Part shown: positions 7,383 through 17,297 of the stretch, one piece after another
Layout of the letters: the number at the start of each line of letters is the position of its first letter
How positions within the stretch are numbered: the first letter of the stretch is position 1
Source: Bradyrhizobium sp. sGM-13
GTDB taxonomy: Bacteria > Pseudomonadota > Alphaproteobacteria > Rhizobiales > Xanthobacteraceae
Direction: 5' to 3'
Assembly: GCF_018398875.1 (NCBI RefSeq)
Contig: NZ_JAGWDK010000004.1
Span: 310,001-374,000 of the forward strand
DNA length: 64,000 nucleotides
Made by a program: the position numbers and the translations under genes
Notes under the pieces: generated by a model
What the model was told of the DNA's origin: nothing
What the model saw: only the letters and a program-made list of their open reading frames with translations
Databases searched by the model: none

Positions 7383-8803
7383 CCGCAGAAGCGCTTATCG
7401 GCCTCATCATGCTTCTGGTCTTGCTTGGAGCGATCTTTATCGGCGTGCCGATCTCGTTCACATTGCTGTTTCTCGCCTTTTCGTTCGGCTACGTCGGCAT
7501 GGGCGAGACAGTCTTCAACCTTGCCTACTTCCAGACCATCGGCCTGATGAAGGAGGAGATCCTGGCCGCCGTGCCGCTGTTCATTTTCATGGGCTTCATC
7601 ACCGAGCAGGCTGGACTCATGGAGCGCCTTTTTACGGCGTTCCGCATGCTGCTTGCGCCGGTGCGCGGCGCACTCTTCCTCGTCGTCATCCTGACCTCGG
7701 CCGTATTCGCGATGGCGACGGGCATCGTCGGTGCAGCCGTCACCGTTCTTGGCATCATGGCCTCGCCGATCATGATGAAGGCGGGTTATGACGCCAAGCT
7801 TTCAGCGGGCACCATCACTGCGGGCGGCACGCTCGGCATTCTCATTCCCCCGTCGGTAATGCTGATCGTGATGGGGCCGGTGCTCGGGGTGTCGGTCGCC
7901 GATCTCTATGCGGCAGCCTTCGGGCCGGGCTTCCTGCTCGCCTGCCTGTACATCGCCTATCTGATGGGCCGCGCCTTCATGAATCCCAAACTCGGGCCGC
8001 CAGTGCCCATGGACGAGCGGATCTACTCGGCGGGATACATTGCGTGCGAGGTGATCATCGGCACGCTGCCCCTGCTCGGGCTCATCACGGCGACGCTCGG
8101 CTCGATCATCGGGGGGCTTGCGACGCCGACGGAGGCTGCCGGCATCGGCAGCGTCGGCGCCCTGATCCTGTCCATCGCATATGGCAGGTTCTCGCTCAGC
8201 GGACTGCAGCGCGCGCTGATCTCGACGATGGCGACGTCGAGCATGGTGCTGCTGCTCGCGGTCACGTCGAATATTTTCGGTGCGGTGTTCGCTCGCCTCG
8301 GCTCGGCGAACTGGATCACAGAGACGATGCTCGGCCTCCAGTTGCCGCCAAGCCTTATGTTGATCGTCGTGCTCGTGCTCATTTTCCTGCTCGGTTGGCC
8401 GTTCGAATGGCCCGCCATCATCCTGGTGTTCCTGCCGATCTTCTATCCCGTCGTGAAGGGCATGGACATCGATCTCATATGGTTCGGAGCTCTGGTTGCG
8501 GTTGTGCTGCAGACCGCCTTTCTGTCGCCGCCGGTCGCCATGTCAGCGTACTATCTCAAGCAGGTGGTCAAGGGCTGGAGTCTCGCGACGATTTACGCCG
8601 GCATGTTCCAGTTCATGATCCTGCAGGTGATCTGCGTTGGGCTAATGATTGCCTTCCCCGGCATTGCGACCTGGTTCCCGCACACGCTGCACGAGGCGTC
8701 GCGCAGTCAGGTGATCCCCGAGGAGTACAAGAAAATCCTGGAGCAGCAGAAGCGGGCCCCGTCCCTGGAAGACGAAGACTGGTCGACACCAAAAAAGAAG
8801 TAG
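7379..8803 (+). CDS. dctM: TRAP transporter large permease (DctM family)
   Basis: A 474-residue protein with about 12 hydrophobic segments. It forms the transport channel of a TRAP system, moving substrate with sodium through an elevator mechanism. Family motifs include GGTLGILIPPSVMLI and FLSPPVAMSAYYLKQV. The frame is open far upstream, but ATG at 7379, overlapping the dctQ stop, is the natural start. A charged C-terminal tail of about 35 residues ends in KKK. It ends 21 bases before the convergent ppx stop. A close paralogue is at 31417-32835. Confidence 0.9.
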   Translation: MTAEALIGLIMLLVLLGAIFIGVPISFTLLFLAFSFGYVGMGETVFNLAYFQTIGLMKEEILAAVPLFIFMGFITEQAGLMERLFTAFRMLLAPVRGALFLVVILTSAVFAMATGIVGAAVTVLGIMASPIMMKAGYDAKLSAGTITAGGTLGILIPPSVMLIVMGPVLGVSVADLYAAAFGPGFLLACLYIAYLMGRAFMNPKLGPPVPMDERIYSAGYIACEVIIGTLPLLGLITATLGSIIGGLATPTEAAGIGSVGALILSIAYGRFSLSGLQRALISTMATSSMVLLLAVTSNIFGAVFARLGSANWITETMLGLQLPPSLMLIVVLVLIFLLGWPFEWPAIILVFLPIFYPVVKGMDIDLIWFGALVAVVLQTAFLSPPVAMSAYYLKQVVKGWSLATIYAGMFQFMILQVICVGLMIAFPGIATWFPHTLHEASRSQVIPEEYKKILEQQKRAPSLEDEDWSTPKKK

Positions 8804-8824
8804 CCGGGTGTTGTTGCGTCCGTC

Positions 8825-10327
8825 TTACTTTCGCACGATCGATCCGGCGCGCCCGACGAGCCGCGCCAGTTGCTTGAACCGGCTGCCGACGCGGTCGGCA
8901 ACGAGGTCGACCATGCGATGCTCGAACACCAGCATCAGCTTGCGGCCCTGGGTGCGGAAATGCGTCGCGGGCAACACGCCGGTGCGCGCCGCCGTTATCA
9001 GGTGCGCGACGCGGAACGCCGCGCCGAGAATGCGCGCACGCTCATCCATCGCCGGCGGCACCAGCCCGCGGACGCGCTCCGGCGGCTCGTTCTCTTCGCT
9101 TAAGCCCGCATAGCGATAGAATACCGACAGCGCGACAAAGGCGCGGCCCTGATGGCTGATCGAGCCGAAATTGCCGTTGGTGATCAGGCTCAGCGTTTCC
9201 TCGCCGCGGTGGTCGGGGTGCACGCGCCATCCGATATCGGAAAGCAGGCAGGCGGCGTGGCGCAGGCGGCGTTCCTCCTCGGTCTCGCGCAGCTTCACGA
9301 CCCGCACCAGCCGATCGGTCCATGCGACCAGTTCCTCGGCGTGGCGTGCGGAGCGCGACAACAGCCCGTTCAGGGTTTGGGCTGCACAGATGAATCCGTC
9401 CTTGGTGCGCTCCTGCGGCGGCAGCATCTCGTAGAGCAGGCCCTCGCGCACCCCGAAGGTCGAGAACACGATCGTCTTCGGCCGGCCGACTCGGATGATG
9501 TATTCGAGCACCAGCGCCGCATAGGTGAGGAGCGGGCGCCGTGCGTCCGCGACGACTTCGATGTCCGCGAGCATGTTGGCGGCCGCCAGCCGGCGCAGGC
9601 GCCGGGCGAAATCGAGCGCGTCGGCGGCGGGTAACGAATAGCCATGCATCACGCGTAGCGGATAGCCGCTTTGGACGATGTGAATACGCGCCAGCGCGCG
9701 CCAGGTGCCGCCGACCGCATAGAAGGTGCGGCCATAGCCAGCCTTGAGCTGGGCGACGCCGGACAAATCATCGCGAACGATGCGCTCGGCGCGCTTCAAG
9801 GATTTCTCCGAGAGATCCTGTAGCGCCAGGCTTCCCAGCGGCAGCGTGACGCCGCTGTGGACCCGGTTTTTCTCCACATCGATCAGTTCGAGCGAGCCGC
9901 CGCCGAGATCGCCGACGATGCCATCGGGATTGTGGATGCCGGAGATGACGCCGAGCGCAGATAGTCTTGCCTCGCGCGGACCGGACAGGATCTGAATCGG
10001 CGCGCCGCAGATGCGCTCTGCCTTGGCAATGAAGTCGGGACCGTTCTTGGCGTCGCGGCAGGCGGCCGTGGCGATGGCGAAGACGCGCTCCACCTGCTGG
10101 ATACGACACAGCGCGCGAAATCGCCGTAGCGCCGTCAGCGCCTTGGTAACAGCATCCTCGGCCAACAGGCCGGTGCTCTGCACCTCGCGGCCGAGCCCAC
10201 ACAGCGCCTTTTCGTTGAAGATGGTGACGAGGCTGCGCGCCATCGTCTCATAGACGACGAGACGAACCGAGTTCGAACCGATGTCGATGACGGCGACGCT
10301 GGAAGCGCGCTTGCGCGGCCGCTTCAC
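8825..10327 (-). CDS. ppx: Exopolyphosphatase / guanosine pentaphosphate phosphatase (Ppx/GppA)
   Basis: A 500-residue member of the ASKHA ATPase-like Ppx/GppA family. The phosphate-binding motif DIGSNSVRLVVYE is near residues 15-27 and GDLGGGSLELI marks the second phosphate loop. A C-terminal HD-like helical region follows. It hydrolyses inorganic polyphosphate from the chain end and may cleave pppGpp. The start is GTG at 10327 with GGGAG eight bases upstream. It lies 12 bases after ppk1 on the same strand, so polyP synthesis and breakdown genes form one operon, possibly controlled by a Pho box upstream of ppk1. Confidence 0.92.
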   Translation of the reverse strand: MKRPRKRASSVAVIDIGSNSVRLVVYETMARSLVTIFNEKALCGLGREVQSTGLLAEDAVTKALTALRRFRALCRIQQVERVFAIATAACRDAKNGPDFIAKAERICGAPIQILSGPREARLSALGVISGIHNPDGIVGDLGGGSLELIDVEKNRVHSGVTLPLGSLALQDLSEKSLKRAERIVRDDLSGVAQLKAGYGRTFYAVGGTWRALARIHIVQSGYPLRVMHGYSLPAADALDFARRLRRLAAANMLADIEVVADARRPLLTYAALVLEYIIRVGRPKTIVFSTFGVREGLLYEMLPPQERTKDGFICAAQTLNGLLSRSARHAEELVAWTDRLVRVVKLRETEEERRLRHAACLLSDIGWRVHPDHRGEETLSLITNGNFGSISHQGRAFVALSVFYRYAGLSEENEPPERVRGLVPPAMDERARILGAAFRVAHLITAARTGVLPATHFRTQGRKLMLVFEHRMVDLVADRVGSRFKQLARLVGRAGSIVRK

Positions 10328-10339
10328 AGCGGCGCTCCC

Positions 10340-12538
10340 TTATGACGATTGCTGACGTTCGGTACGGCGCGTGAGGCGGCGCGGCGAAGATTCCTTGAGA
10401 GACTTTCCACGTCCAGACAGGCTCGGATTCGTCATGAAATAGTTGTGCAGGTTGAACGGCTCTTCGCCTTTCGCGGCCTTCATACGCGTTGAGGATCCAT
10501 CCGGCAATAACTGCCAGCTCTGCTCGGTATCCTTCAGGTTCGCGACCATGATCTGTTCGAGAACCTGCTGATGTACCGTAGGATTTTGCAATGGACAGAG
10601 GACTTCGACGCGGCGGTCGAGGTTCCGCGGCATCATGTCGGCGGACGAGATATACACAGCCGCTTTCGGGCCGGGCAGGCCTTGCCCCATGCCAAAGCAG
10701 TAGATTCGGCCGTGCTCCAGGAAGCGGCCGATGATCGACTTGACCCGGATGTTCTCGGAAAGCCCTGGAATGCCCGGTCGCAGGCAGCAGATGCCGCGTA
10801 CCACCAGTTCGATCGACACGCCGGCCTGTGACGCCTCGTACAGTGCGTCGATGACATCGGGATCGACCAGCGAATTCATCTTCATCCAGATCGCCGCCGG
10901 CTTGCCGTGTCGAGCGTGATTGGACTCGCCTCTGATGTGTTCGATGATGCGCTTGCGTAGCGTCAGCGGCGACACCGCCATCCGCTCGATGTCGCTCGGC
11001 TCCGCATAGCCGGTGATGTAGTTGAACACCCGCGCCGCGTCGCGAGCGATGATCGGGTCCGATGTGAAATAGGAAAGGTCGGTATAGATGCGCGCGGTGA
11101 CCGGATGATAGTTGCCGGTGCCGGTATGCACATAGGTCGTCAGGCTACCGCCCTCGCGCCGCACTACCATCGACAGCTTGGCGTGCGTCTTCAGTTCGAG
11201 AAAGCCGTACACGACCTGCACGCCGGCGCGTTCGAGGTCGCGCGCCCAGCGGATGTTGGCCTCCTCGTCGAACCGCGCTTTCAGCTCGATCAGCGCGGTC
11301 ACCGATTTGCCAGCTTCCGCGGCTTCGGCGAGCGCCCGCACAATCGGAGAATTGCTCGAGGTGCGGTAGAGCGTCTGCTTGATGGCAACGACGTCGGGGT
11401 CGCGGACGGCTTGCTGCAGGAATTGCACGACGACGTCGAAGGATTCGTAAGGATGATGGACGATGAGATCCTTTTGCCGGATCGCCGCGAAGATATCCCC
11501 GGCGTGGTCGCGCACCCGCTCGGGATGGCGCGGCACATAGGGCATGAATTCGAGGTCGGGACGGTCGAGCCGAGTGAGCTGCGACAGCTCGTTCATCGCC
11601 AGCACGCCATCGACCAGAAACACCTCGTCGTCGGCGGCGGAAAGCGCCTGCTGCACGAAGGTGCGCAGCGCTTCCGGCATTTTGTCTTCCATTTCGAGCC
11701 GGATCACCGAACCGCGCCGCCGCCGCTTCAGCGCGGTCTCGAACAGGCGGACCAGATCTTCGGCCTCTTCCTCGATTTCGAGCTCGGAGTCCCTGATAAT
11801 GCGGAAAGCGCCTTGTCCCTTGACGGTGTAGCCGGGGAACAGCCGGCCGATGAACATCCCGGTGGCCTGCTCCAGCGGGATCAGGTGCACCGCGCCATCC
11901 TTGGTCGCCGGCACCCGGATGAAGCGGTCGATCTTGCCGGGCATGCGGATCAGCGCGTTCATCGCCTTGCCGTCGGACGTTCGCAACAATTGCAGCGCGA
12001 TGGTGAAGCCGAGGCTCGGGATGAACGGGAACGGGTGCGCGGGATCGATCGCCAGCGGCGTCAGCAGCGGGAAAATATTGCGGAGGAAGTGATCCTCAAG
12101 CCAGCCGCGCTCCGCCTTGCTGAAGTCGTGACCATCGACGAGCTTAATGCCGGCATCGTACAGGGCGGTGCGCAAATCGCGCCAGATCGCCTGCTGGTCG
12201 GAAGCGAGTTCCGAAACTGTCCTGTTGATGAGAGTGAGCTGCTCGGACGGCGTCAGGCCATCGGGACTGCGTTCGGCAAAGCCTTCACGGACTTGCGCCT
12301 TGATGCCGGCGACGCGAACCATGAAGAACTCATCAAGGTTGTTGGCTGAAATCGACAGGAATCGCACCCGTTCCAGCAACGGGTGGCCCAGATTGACCGA
12401 TTCCTCGAGCACCCGGCGGTTGAAATGCAGCCAGGAGAGTTCCCGATTGATGAATCGCTCCGGGCTCGTGACGATCGTGGGCGGAGCCTCGGTAATCGGC
12501 TCTTTTTCTTTTATTTCAACAGCTTGTACCAATTCCAT
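10340..12538 (-). CDS. ppk1: Polyphosphate kinase 1
   Basis: A 732-residue protein spanning the four Ppk1 domains: N-terminal ([19 protein letters not shown]), head, and two C-terminal phospholipase-D-like domains. The active-site region [17 protein letters not shown] contains the His that becomes phosphorylated, and a second catalytic region surrounds the later RVEVLCP segment. It makes polyphosphate reversibly from ATP. Length is normal for alphaproteobacteria. The ATG at 12538 is followed at once by an acidic leader. ppx follows by 12 bases. A candidate Pho box lies 72-88 bases upstream of the start, fitting phosphate-starvation control. Confidence 0.95.
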   Translation of the reverse strand: MELVQAVEIKEKEPITEAPPTIVTSPERFINRELSWLHFNRRVLEESVNLGHPLLERVRFLSISANNLDEFFMVRVAGIKAQVREGFAERSPDGLTPSEQLTLINRTVSELASDQQAIWRDLRTALYDAGIKLVDGHDFSKAERGWLEDHFLRNIFPLLTPLAIDPAHPFPFIPSLGFTIALQLLRTSDGKAMNALIRMPGKIDRFIRVPATKDGAVHLIPLEQATGMFIGRLFPGYTVKGQGAFRIIRDSELEIEEEAEDLVRLFETALKRRRRGSVIRLEMEDKMPEALRTFVQQALSAADDEVFLVDGVLAMNELSQLTRLDRPDLEFMPYVPRHPERVRDHAGDIFAAIRQKDLIVHHPYESFDVVVQFLQQAVRDPDVVAIKQTLYRTSSNSPIVRALAEAAEAGKSVTALIELKARFDEEANIRWARDLERAGVQVVYGFLELKTHAKLSMVVRREGGSLTTYVHTGTGNYHPVTARIYTDLSYFTSDPIIARDAARVFNYITGYAEPSDIERMAVSPLTLRKRIIEHIRGESNHARHGKPAAIWMKMNSLVDPDVIDALYEASQAGVSIELVVRGICCLRPGIPGLSENIRVKSIIGRFLEHGRIYCFGMGQGLPGPKAAVYISSADMMPRNLDRRVEVLCPLQNPTVHQQVLEQIMVANLKDTEQSWQLLPDGSSTRMKAAKGEEPFNLHNYFMTNPSLSGRGKSLKESSPRRLTRRTERQQSS

Positions 12539-12609
12539 AAGGCTTTAATCCATCGCGAGCGAGGCAGGCCGACTTTAAGGGAATGCGGCGCACAGCATGT
12601 GATACGCCG

Positions 12610-12626
12610 ATGACGTTTCAATGACA
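12610..12626 (-). promoter_or_regulatory. Candidate Pho box (PhoB site) upstream of ppk1
   Basis: On the minus strand the bases read TGTCATTGAAACGTCAT. The two half-sites TGTCAT and CGTCAT start 11 bases apart, the spacing of the PhoB direct repeat (CTGTCAT-N4-CTGTCAT). The site is 72-88 bases upstream of the ppk1 start. Phosphate control of ppk is established in several proteobacteria, so the location supports the match. No promoter elements were assigned with confidence. Confidence 0.55.
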
Positions 12627-12683
12627 TTGATGTTCCGCGCAGAGCCGGCGTCAAGGCGGCAGGACGCAGCAGGAGCTGCCCGG

Positions 12684-13361
12684 TCAGGAGTTGCGCAAGA
12701 GTTCCGCGGCCAGCGCCCGGGTGACCGGCCGGCTGAGCCGCAGCGCCTCCGTATCCAGGAGCTCAACCGCCTGGCGAGCAGCGGCATAGGAGCGCTCGAT
12801 TCGGGTGGCGAGGTAGCTCACCACCGTTTCGTCGATGCTCAATTGGCGGTCCGCGCAGAATTTGACGATCAGGCCACGAAACAACAGGTCATCCGGCGGC
12901 AATAGCGAGACGAGGGGGGCGGCGCGTAGCCGCGATCGGAGATCGCGCAGCTCGATCTCGAACGCCGCCGGTGGAACGCGTCCCGTGATCAGGACGAAGG
13001 CCCCGTCCTCGCGTGCCAGGTTCAGCAGATGAAACAAGGCGCGTTCGTCGAAGTCGGCCGGCCTCAGATCCTCGACCACCAGTGCCCCGGTGGCGAGTGC
13101 GCCGGGGACGGCAGCAGCGTCAAGCGCGTGCGCCGAGATCGAGCGCGCGCCGGCCTGTTCGGCCCAGATCGTGGCGAGATGGCTCTTGCCGGAGCCCTCC
13201 GGTCCCGCCAGCAGCATGATGCGGTTCGGCCAGTCCGGCCAGCTTTCGATCAGCGCGAGCGCGGCTTCATTGGCCGGCCCCTCGAGGAAATTGTCGCGCG
13301 TCAAGCTCTCCGCATGCGGCAGCGCAAAGGCAAGCTGACGGGGTTGAACGCGAACTACCAC
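12684..13361 (-). CDS. hdaA: DnaA regulatory inactivator homologue (HdaA)
   Basis: A 225-residue DnaA-like AAA+ protein that lacks the DNA-binding domain IV of DnaA. The N-terminal QLAFALP matches the beta-clamp-binding motif QLxLxL of Hda proteins. The P-loop is GPEGSGKSHLA, and VEDLRPADF is a Walker-B-like segment. Together with the sliding clamp it stimulates ATP hydrolysis by DnaA and so prevents over-initiation. The start is GTG at 13361 with GGAG seven bases upstream. It is followed, 145 bases on, by ppk1. In this group it usually lies near purM/purN and ppk, as here. Confidence 0.87.
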   Translation of the reverse strand: MVVRVQPRQLAFALPHAESLTRDNFLEGPANEAALALIESWPDWPNRIMLLAGPEGSGKSHLATIWAEQAGARSISAHALDAAAVPGALATGALVVEDLRPADFDERALFHLLNLAREDGAFVLITGRVPPAAFEIELRDLRSRLRAAPLVSLLPPDDLLFRGLIVKFCADRQLSIDETVVSYLATRIERSYAAARQAVELLDTEALRLSRPVTRALAAELLRNS

Positions 13362-13393
13362 GCAAATCTCCAGGCCGGGATCTTGCAGCTTTC

Positions 13394-13445
13394 ATAGCGC
13401 TTTCAAGCTAAATCGCCACCGGTTCGTGTGAAGAAAATGCGTCGA
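13394..13445 (-). repeat. Dispersed extragenic repeat, copy A (diverged)
   Basis: Read on the minus strand, GACGCATTTTCTTCACACGAACCG is aligned with GACGCGCTTTCGTCGCGTGAACCG at 30680-30735, with about 17 of 24 positions equal. From memory this motif is abundant between genes in Bradyrhizobium and relatives. It lies in the 97-base gap between pgsA and hdaA. No coding potential is seen. Confidence 0.45.
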
Positions 13446-13458
13446 AGTAACGAACAAG

Positions 13459-14001
13459 CTAGCGCGCTTCGATCGTGCTCATGTGCCGCACCCACTCGAC
13501 GAGATAGAGCGAGACTGAAACCAAAGTAAAGACCGTAACAAAACCCATCAGGATCACGTCATAGGGCGCCGGCTTGAAGTTGAAACCGAGCGACGCCAGC
13601 ACCAGCGCCGCGAACGCCACCTGCGCCACCGTGTTGAGCTTCGACACCATCAGGGGCTTCATCGGGATCGGCTTGTCGAACAGCCATGACACGATCACGG
13701 CCGTCACGATCATGATGTCGCGCGACACCACGAGGATGACGAGCCAGCGCGGCACCGCGCCCCAGATGCCGAGTGCCACGAAGATGGAAACCAGAAGTGC
13801 CTTGTCGGCAAGCGGGTCGAGCAGGGCGCCCAGTTCACTCGACATGTTGAAGCGCTTGGCGAGAAAGCCATCGACGGCGTCGCTGACCCCGGCAATGACG
13901 AAAATCGCAAACGCGATCTCCATCTGGCTGGAAACGATCGCCCAGACGATGACCGGCACAAGAATGATGCGCCCCAGCGTAATGATATTTGGAATGCTCA
14001 A
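13459..14001 (-). CDS. pgsA: CDP-alcohol phosphatidyltransferase (phosphatidylglycerophosphate synthase-like)
   Basis: A 180-residue inner-membrane enzyme with about five hydrophobic segments. The signature of the family, DGxxAR(x8)GxxxDxxxD, appears as DGFLAKRFNMSSELGALLDPLAD with Lys in place of the Arg. These enzymes transfer a phosphatidyl group from CDP-diacylglycerol to an alcohol; PgsA uses glycerol-3-phosphate for phosphatidylglycerol and cardiolipin synthesis. The frame opens with TTG at 14001 giving SIPNIITLGR, the usual beginning, so a TTG start is likely. It is divergent from purM. Phosphatidylcholine or phosphatidylinositol-type synthases are less likely by length and N terminus. 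Confidence 0.83.
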   Translation of the reverse strand: MSIPNIITLGRIILVPVIVWAIVSSQMEIAFAIFVIAGVSDAVDGFLAKRFNMSSELGALLDPLADKALLVSIFVALGIWGAVPRWLVILVVSRDIMIVTAVIVSWLFDKPIPMKPLMVSKLNTVAQVAFAALVLASLGFNFKPAPYDVILMGFVTVFTLVSVSLYLVEWVRHMSTIEAR

Positions 14002-14150
14002 CTCGGTCGCTTCCCGGCTCCCGGCCTAAATCCGGCCCCTGGCGGGTACAGCCGGCTCTTATCTACATAGTATGTTCGCCAAGCGCTTGCGAGCCATTGC
14101 AGGATCGCTGAATTCCTCGTAACCAGCCGTCATCATACTGGAATTTGGGC

Positions 14151-15224
14151 ATGAACGACCGCAAAAATGGGCTCACTTACGCGGATTCGGGCGTCGATAT
14201 CGATGCGGGCAACCGCCTGGTCGATCTCATCAAGCCGATGGTGCGCGCCACCGCCCGGGCCGGCGCCGATGCCGAAATCGGCGGTTTTGGCGGCTTGTTC
14301 GACCTCAAGGCGGCGGGTTTCAAGGACCCGGTGCTGGTGGCGGCGACCGACGGGGTCGGCACCAAGGTTAAGATCGCGATCGAGACCGGCCTGCATGGCG
14401 GTATCGGCATCGACCTGGTGGCGATGTCGGTCAATGATCTCGTCGTGCAGGGCGCGGAACCGTTGTTCTTCCTCGACTATTTCGCCTGCGGCAAGTTGGA
14501 CCCCGACGCCGCGGCGGCCATCGTGGCCGGCGTTGCCGAGGGCTGCCGGGAGTCCGGCTGCGCCCTGATCGGCGGCGAGACCGCCGAGATGCCGGGGCTC
14601 TACAAGGACGGCGATTACGACCTCGCAGGCTTTGCGGTCGGGGCTGCCGAACGCGGCGCGCTGTTGCCGAGCGTGGACATTGCCGTAGGCGACGCCGTGA
14701 TCGGATTGGCCTCGTCCGGTGTGCATTCCAACGGCTTTTCGCTGGTCCGCAAGATCGTCGCGCAATCCCGCGTGGCTTTCGATGCGCCGGCGCCGTTCTC
14801 GCCGGTTATGACGCTGGGCGGCGCGCTGCTGACGCCGACGCGGCTCTATGTGAAATCCTGCCTGCGCGCGATTCGCGAAACCGGCGGGATCAAGGGGCTT
14901 GCCCATATCACCGGCGGTGGCTTCACCGACAACATCCCACGTGTGCTGCCAAAGCACCTTGGCGTCGGCATCGATCTGGCGCGGCTGCCGGTGTTACCGG
15001 TGTTCAAGTGGCTGGCGGAGCAGGGTGGCATCGCCGAACTCGAAATGCTGCGCACCTTCAACTGCGGCATCGGCATGGTCGCCATCGTCAAGCCGGATGC
15101 GGTCGAGAAGGTGACGCAGATCCTGACCGAAAGCGGCGAGACCGTCGCCTTGCTCGGCGAAGTGATCCCGGCTGCGAGCGACCATCGCGTGGCCTGCAAC
15201 GGCCATCTCGATCTCGCGCAATGA
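14151..15224 (+). CDS. purM: Phosphoribosylformylglycinamidine cyclo-ligase
   Basis: A 357-residue PurM (AIR synthetase). It closes the imidazole ring of purines from FGAM and ATP. Typical segments are [12 protein letters not shown] at the N terminus, [31 protein letters not shown] and [16 protein letters not shown] at 14151 gives the usual [15 protein letters not shown] beginning. The stop overlaps the purN start by ATGA, so the two consecutive de novo purine genes are coupled. Confidence 0.96.
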   Translation: MNDRKNGLTYADSGVDIDAGNRLVDLIKPMVRATARAGADAEIGGFGGLFDLKAAGFKDPVLVAATDGVGTKVKIAIETGLHGGIGIDLVAMSVNDLVVQGAEPLFFLDYFACGKLDPDAAAAIVAGVAEGCRESGCALIGGETAEMPGLYKDGDYDLAGFAVGAAERGALLPSVDIAVGDAVIGLASSGVHSNGFSLVRKIVAQSRVAFDAPAPFSPVMTLGGALLTPTRLYVKSCLRAIRETGGIKGLAHITGGGFTDNIPRVLPKHLGVGIDLARLPVLPVFKWLAEQGGIAELEMLRTFNCGIGMVAIVKPDAVEKVTQILTESGETVALLGEVIPAASDHRVACNGHLDLAQ

Positions 15225-15874
15225 AGCGTCGGGTCGCCATCCTGATCTCGGGGCGCGGGTCGAACATGGCCGCGCTGATCGATGCGGCGAAGGCTGCGGA
15301 TTTTCCGGCCGAGATCGTCGCCGTCATTTCCAACCGGGCCGATGCGCCGGGGCTCGATAAGGCAGCCGCGAGCGGCATCCCGACACTGGTTGTCGAGAGC
15401 AAGCCGTTCGGCAAGGACCGCGCGCGCTTTGAGGCCGTCCTGCAGCGGGCGCTAGATGAAAAGCAGGTCGAACTGATCTGCCTCGGCGGATTCATGCGGC
15501 TGTTCACCGCCGAATTCGTGCAGCGCTGGTACGGAAAGATGCTCAACATCCATCCCTCGCTGCTGCCATCCTTTCCGGGTCTCGATCCGCACGGGCAGGC
15601 GTTGCGGGCGGGGGTCAAGATCTCGGGCGCGACCGTGCACTTCGTAATTCCCGAAACCGACGCCGGCCCGATCGTGATGCAGGGTGCGGTGACGGTGGCC
15701 GATGACGATACGGCAGAGACGTTGTCGCAGCGCATACTCGGCATCGAGCATCGCATCTACCCCGAGGCGCTGCGTTTGCTTGCGAACGGAAAGCTCCGCC
15801 TCGAAGGCGACATCTGCAAGGTCGCCGACGGGGCCGACCGCGACAGCACCCTGATTTCGCCGCGGACGATCTGA
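15221..15874 (+). CDS. purN: Phosphoribosylglycinamide formyltransferase
   Basis: A 217-residue PurN. It transfers a formyl group from 10-formyltetrahydrofolate to GAR. The N-terminal phosphate-binding segment ISGRGSNM, the catalytic [12 protein letters not shown] (Asn and His) and ETDAGPI (Asp) are all present. The four-base overlap with purM gives tight co-expression. The length is normal. Confidence 0.96.
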   Translation: MKRRVAILISGRGSNMAALIDAAKAADFPAEIVAVISNRADAPGLDKAAASGIPTLVVESKPFGKDRARFEAVLQRALDEKQVELICLGGFMRLFTAEFVQRWYGKMLNIHPSLLPSFPGLDPHGQALRAGVKISGATVHFVIPETDAGPIVMQGAVTVADDDTAETLSQRILGIEHRIYPEALRLLANGKLRLEGDICKVADGADRDSTLISPRTI

Positions 15875-15940
15875 TATTATCCGCAAGGTGTGCGCGAACG
15901 AGCGCGGCGACCGCACTCCGCTAAATCCATCGAGGTTTCC

Positions 15941-16672
15941 ATGATCACGCTCTATGGCTCCGGGCCCAATTTCGGCCTTCCCGACGCAAGCCCGTTCGTG
16001 ACCAAGGCCGAGACCTTGCTACGGATGTCGAAACTGCCGTTCAGAAAAGCGCCGATGAGCTTTTCGAAGGCGCCCAAAGGCAAAATTCCCTACATCGAGG
16101 ATGACGGCCAATTGCTCGGCGATTCCACGTTGATCCGTTGGCATCTCGAAAAGAAATACGGCATCGATTTCGACCAGGGCCTCAGCGCCGAGCAGCTCGC
16201 CATCTCGTGGGCCTTCGAGAAGATGGCGGAGGACAATCTCTACTGGGCCAGCGTCTACTTCCGCTGGATGATCGAGGACAATTTCCGCAAAGGTCCGGTC
16301 AATTTCTTCAGGGGCGTGCCGGCGCCGGTCCGACCGGTCGTGATTTCGATGGTCCGCCGCCGCCTGCGCAAGACGCTGCACGGCCAGGGAATCGGTCGTC
16401 ACTCCAAAGACGAGATCACCGCGATCGGGATCCGCTCGATCGACGCGATGGCGGCCTATCTCGGCGACAAGCCGTTCTTCATGGGTAGGGAACCTACCGG
16501 CATCGACGCCACGATGTTCGCCTTCGCGGTCAGTGTGATTTGTCCGGTGTTCGAGTCGGATTTGCAGCGGGCGGCCGTAAGCCATGCCAATCTGCGGCGC
16601 TATGTTGGCCGAATGACCGCGCGATTCTATCCGGAACTCAGCGAGATCGCCGGCTGCGAGGCGGCGGCCTGA
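15941..16672 (+). CDS. Glutathione S-transferase family protein (metaxin/FAX-like)
   Basis: A 243-residue two-domain protein. An N-terminal thioredoxin-like fold (ITLYGSGPNFGLPDASPF) lacks a CxxC motif and is followed by PKGKIPYIEDDGQLLGDST, the cis-Pro and glutathione gamma-glutamyl-binding region. The C-terminal helical domain has the GREPTGIDATMFAF segment. This arrangement matches the FAX/metaxin branch of GSTs, whose bacterial roles are mostly unknown. ATG at 15941 follows GAGG; a longer frame upstream lacks a ribosome site. It is 66 bases after purN, possibly in the same transcript. Confidence 0.82.
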   Translation: MITLYGSGPNFGLPDASPFVTKAETLLRMSKLPFRKAPMSFSKAPKGKIPYIEDDGQLLGDSTLIRWHLEKKYGIDFDQGLSAEQLAISWAFEKMAEDNLYWASVYFRWMIEDNFRKGPVNFFRGVPAPVRPVVISMVRRRLRKTLHGQGIGRHSKDEITAIGIRSIDAMAAYLGDKPFFMGREPTGIDATMFAFAVSVICPVFESDLQRAAVSHANLRRYVGRMTARFYPELSEIAGCEAAA

Positions 16673-16690
16673 ATTGCACGGCAGGGCGCA

Positions 16691-16717
16691 AACAAAATCC
16701 CCCGGCGAGGCCGGGGG
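16691..16717 (-). terminator. Rho-independent terminator for cspA
   Basis: CCCCCGGC-gag-GCCGGGGG at 16699-16717 forms an eight-bp GC stem. On the minus strand it is followed by ATTTTG, as expected for a terminator about 20 bases after the cspA stop. It may also serve the plus-strand GST gene that ends at 16672. Confidence 0.7.
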
Positions 16718-16736
16718 CAATTTGCGTGGACGAAGT

Positions 16737-16946
16737 CTACGTGACCTTGAGGTTTTCCGCGGATGTCTTGCCGCGGTTTTCGACAAGGTCGTACTCGATG
16801 TGCTGGTTCTCGTTGAGAGTGGTGAGCCCCGCACGCTCGACGGCCGAGATGTGGACGAACACGTCCTTCTCGCCGACCGCCGGCTTGATGAACCCATACC
16901 CCTTGGTGGGGTTGAACCACTTGACGCTGCCCTTGTGCATCGCCAT
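16737..16946 (-). CDS. cspA: Cold shock protein (CspA family)
   Basis: A 69-residue single cold-shock domain. RNP1 is KGYGFI and RNP2 is VFVHIS; the protein binds single-stranded RNA/DNA and melts mRNA structure. ATG at 16946 (MAMHKGSVKWF) is preceded by GGAGA nine bases away; a longer in-frame extension upstream is not conserved in the family. A TATATCT element about 30 bases upstream of the start on the minus strand may be a -10 box. A good terminator follows. Confidence 0.94.
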   Translation of the reverse strand: MAMHKGSVKWFNPTKGYGFIKPAVGEKDVFVHISAVERAGLTTLNENQHIEYDLVENRGKTSAENLKVT

Positions 16947-17297
16947 CACCTGTCTCCAAGTTTGGTCTAGATATAAAAAAGACGCGGCCACGTTTTCCAC
17001 GTGCCACGCCACAAACGGGCTTCCCGGTAGCTGCTAGATTTCCTGCTCGCGAAACGCACAGTCGAACGGCCTGAATCCGATTGCGCTGAGATTGCAACAC
17101 GAAATTCGGGCGTTCGCAAGGTTCTGGCGCGCTCCGGCAAATCGTCCTGGTGTCGCCGGCTGTGGCAGCCGAACCACAATGGCACGTATTCGGCAGTGCG
17201 CCGATTGACCGTTTGCGCGAACTAGGGGCAAATCGTTACGGTTTATCGGCATTTGCGCATTTTTCGGGCTGCCCTTTCGCCCTCTGGAACGGACTGC

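Noticed and set aside
11105-12349. 414-codon plus frame opposite ppk1
   Set aside because: Antisense to conserved Ppk1 sequence; composition typical of a shadow frame.
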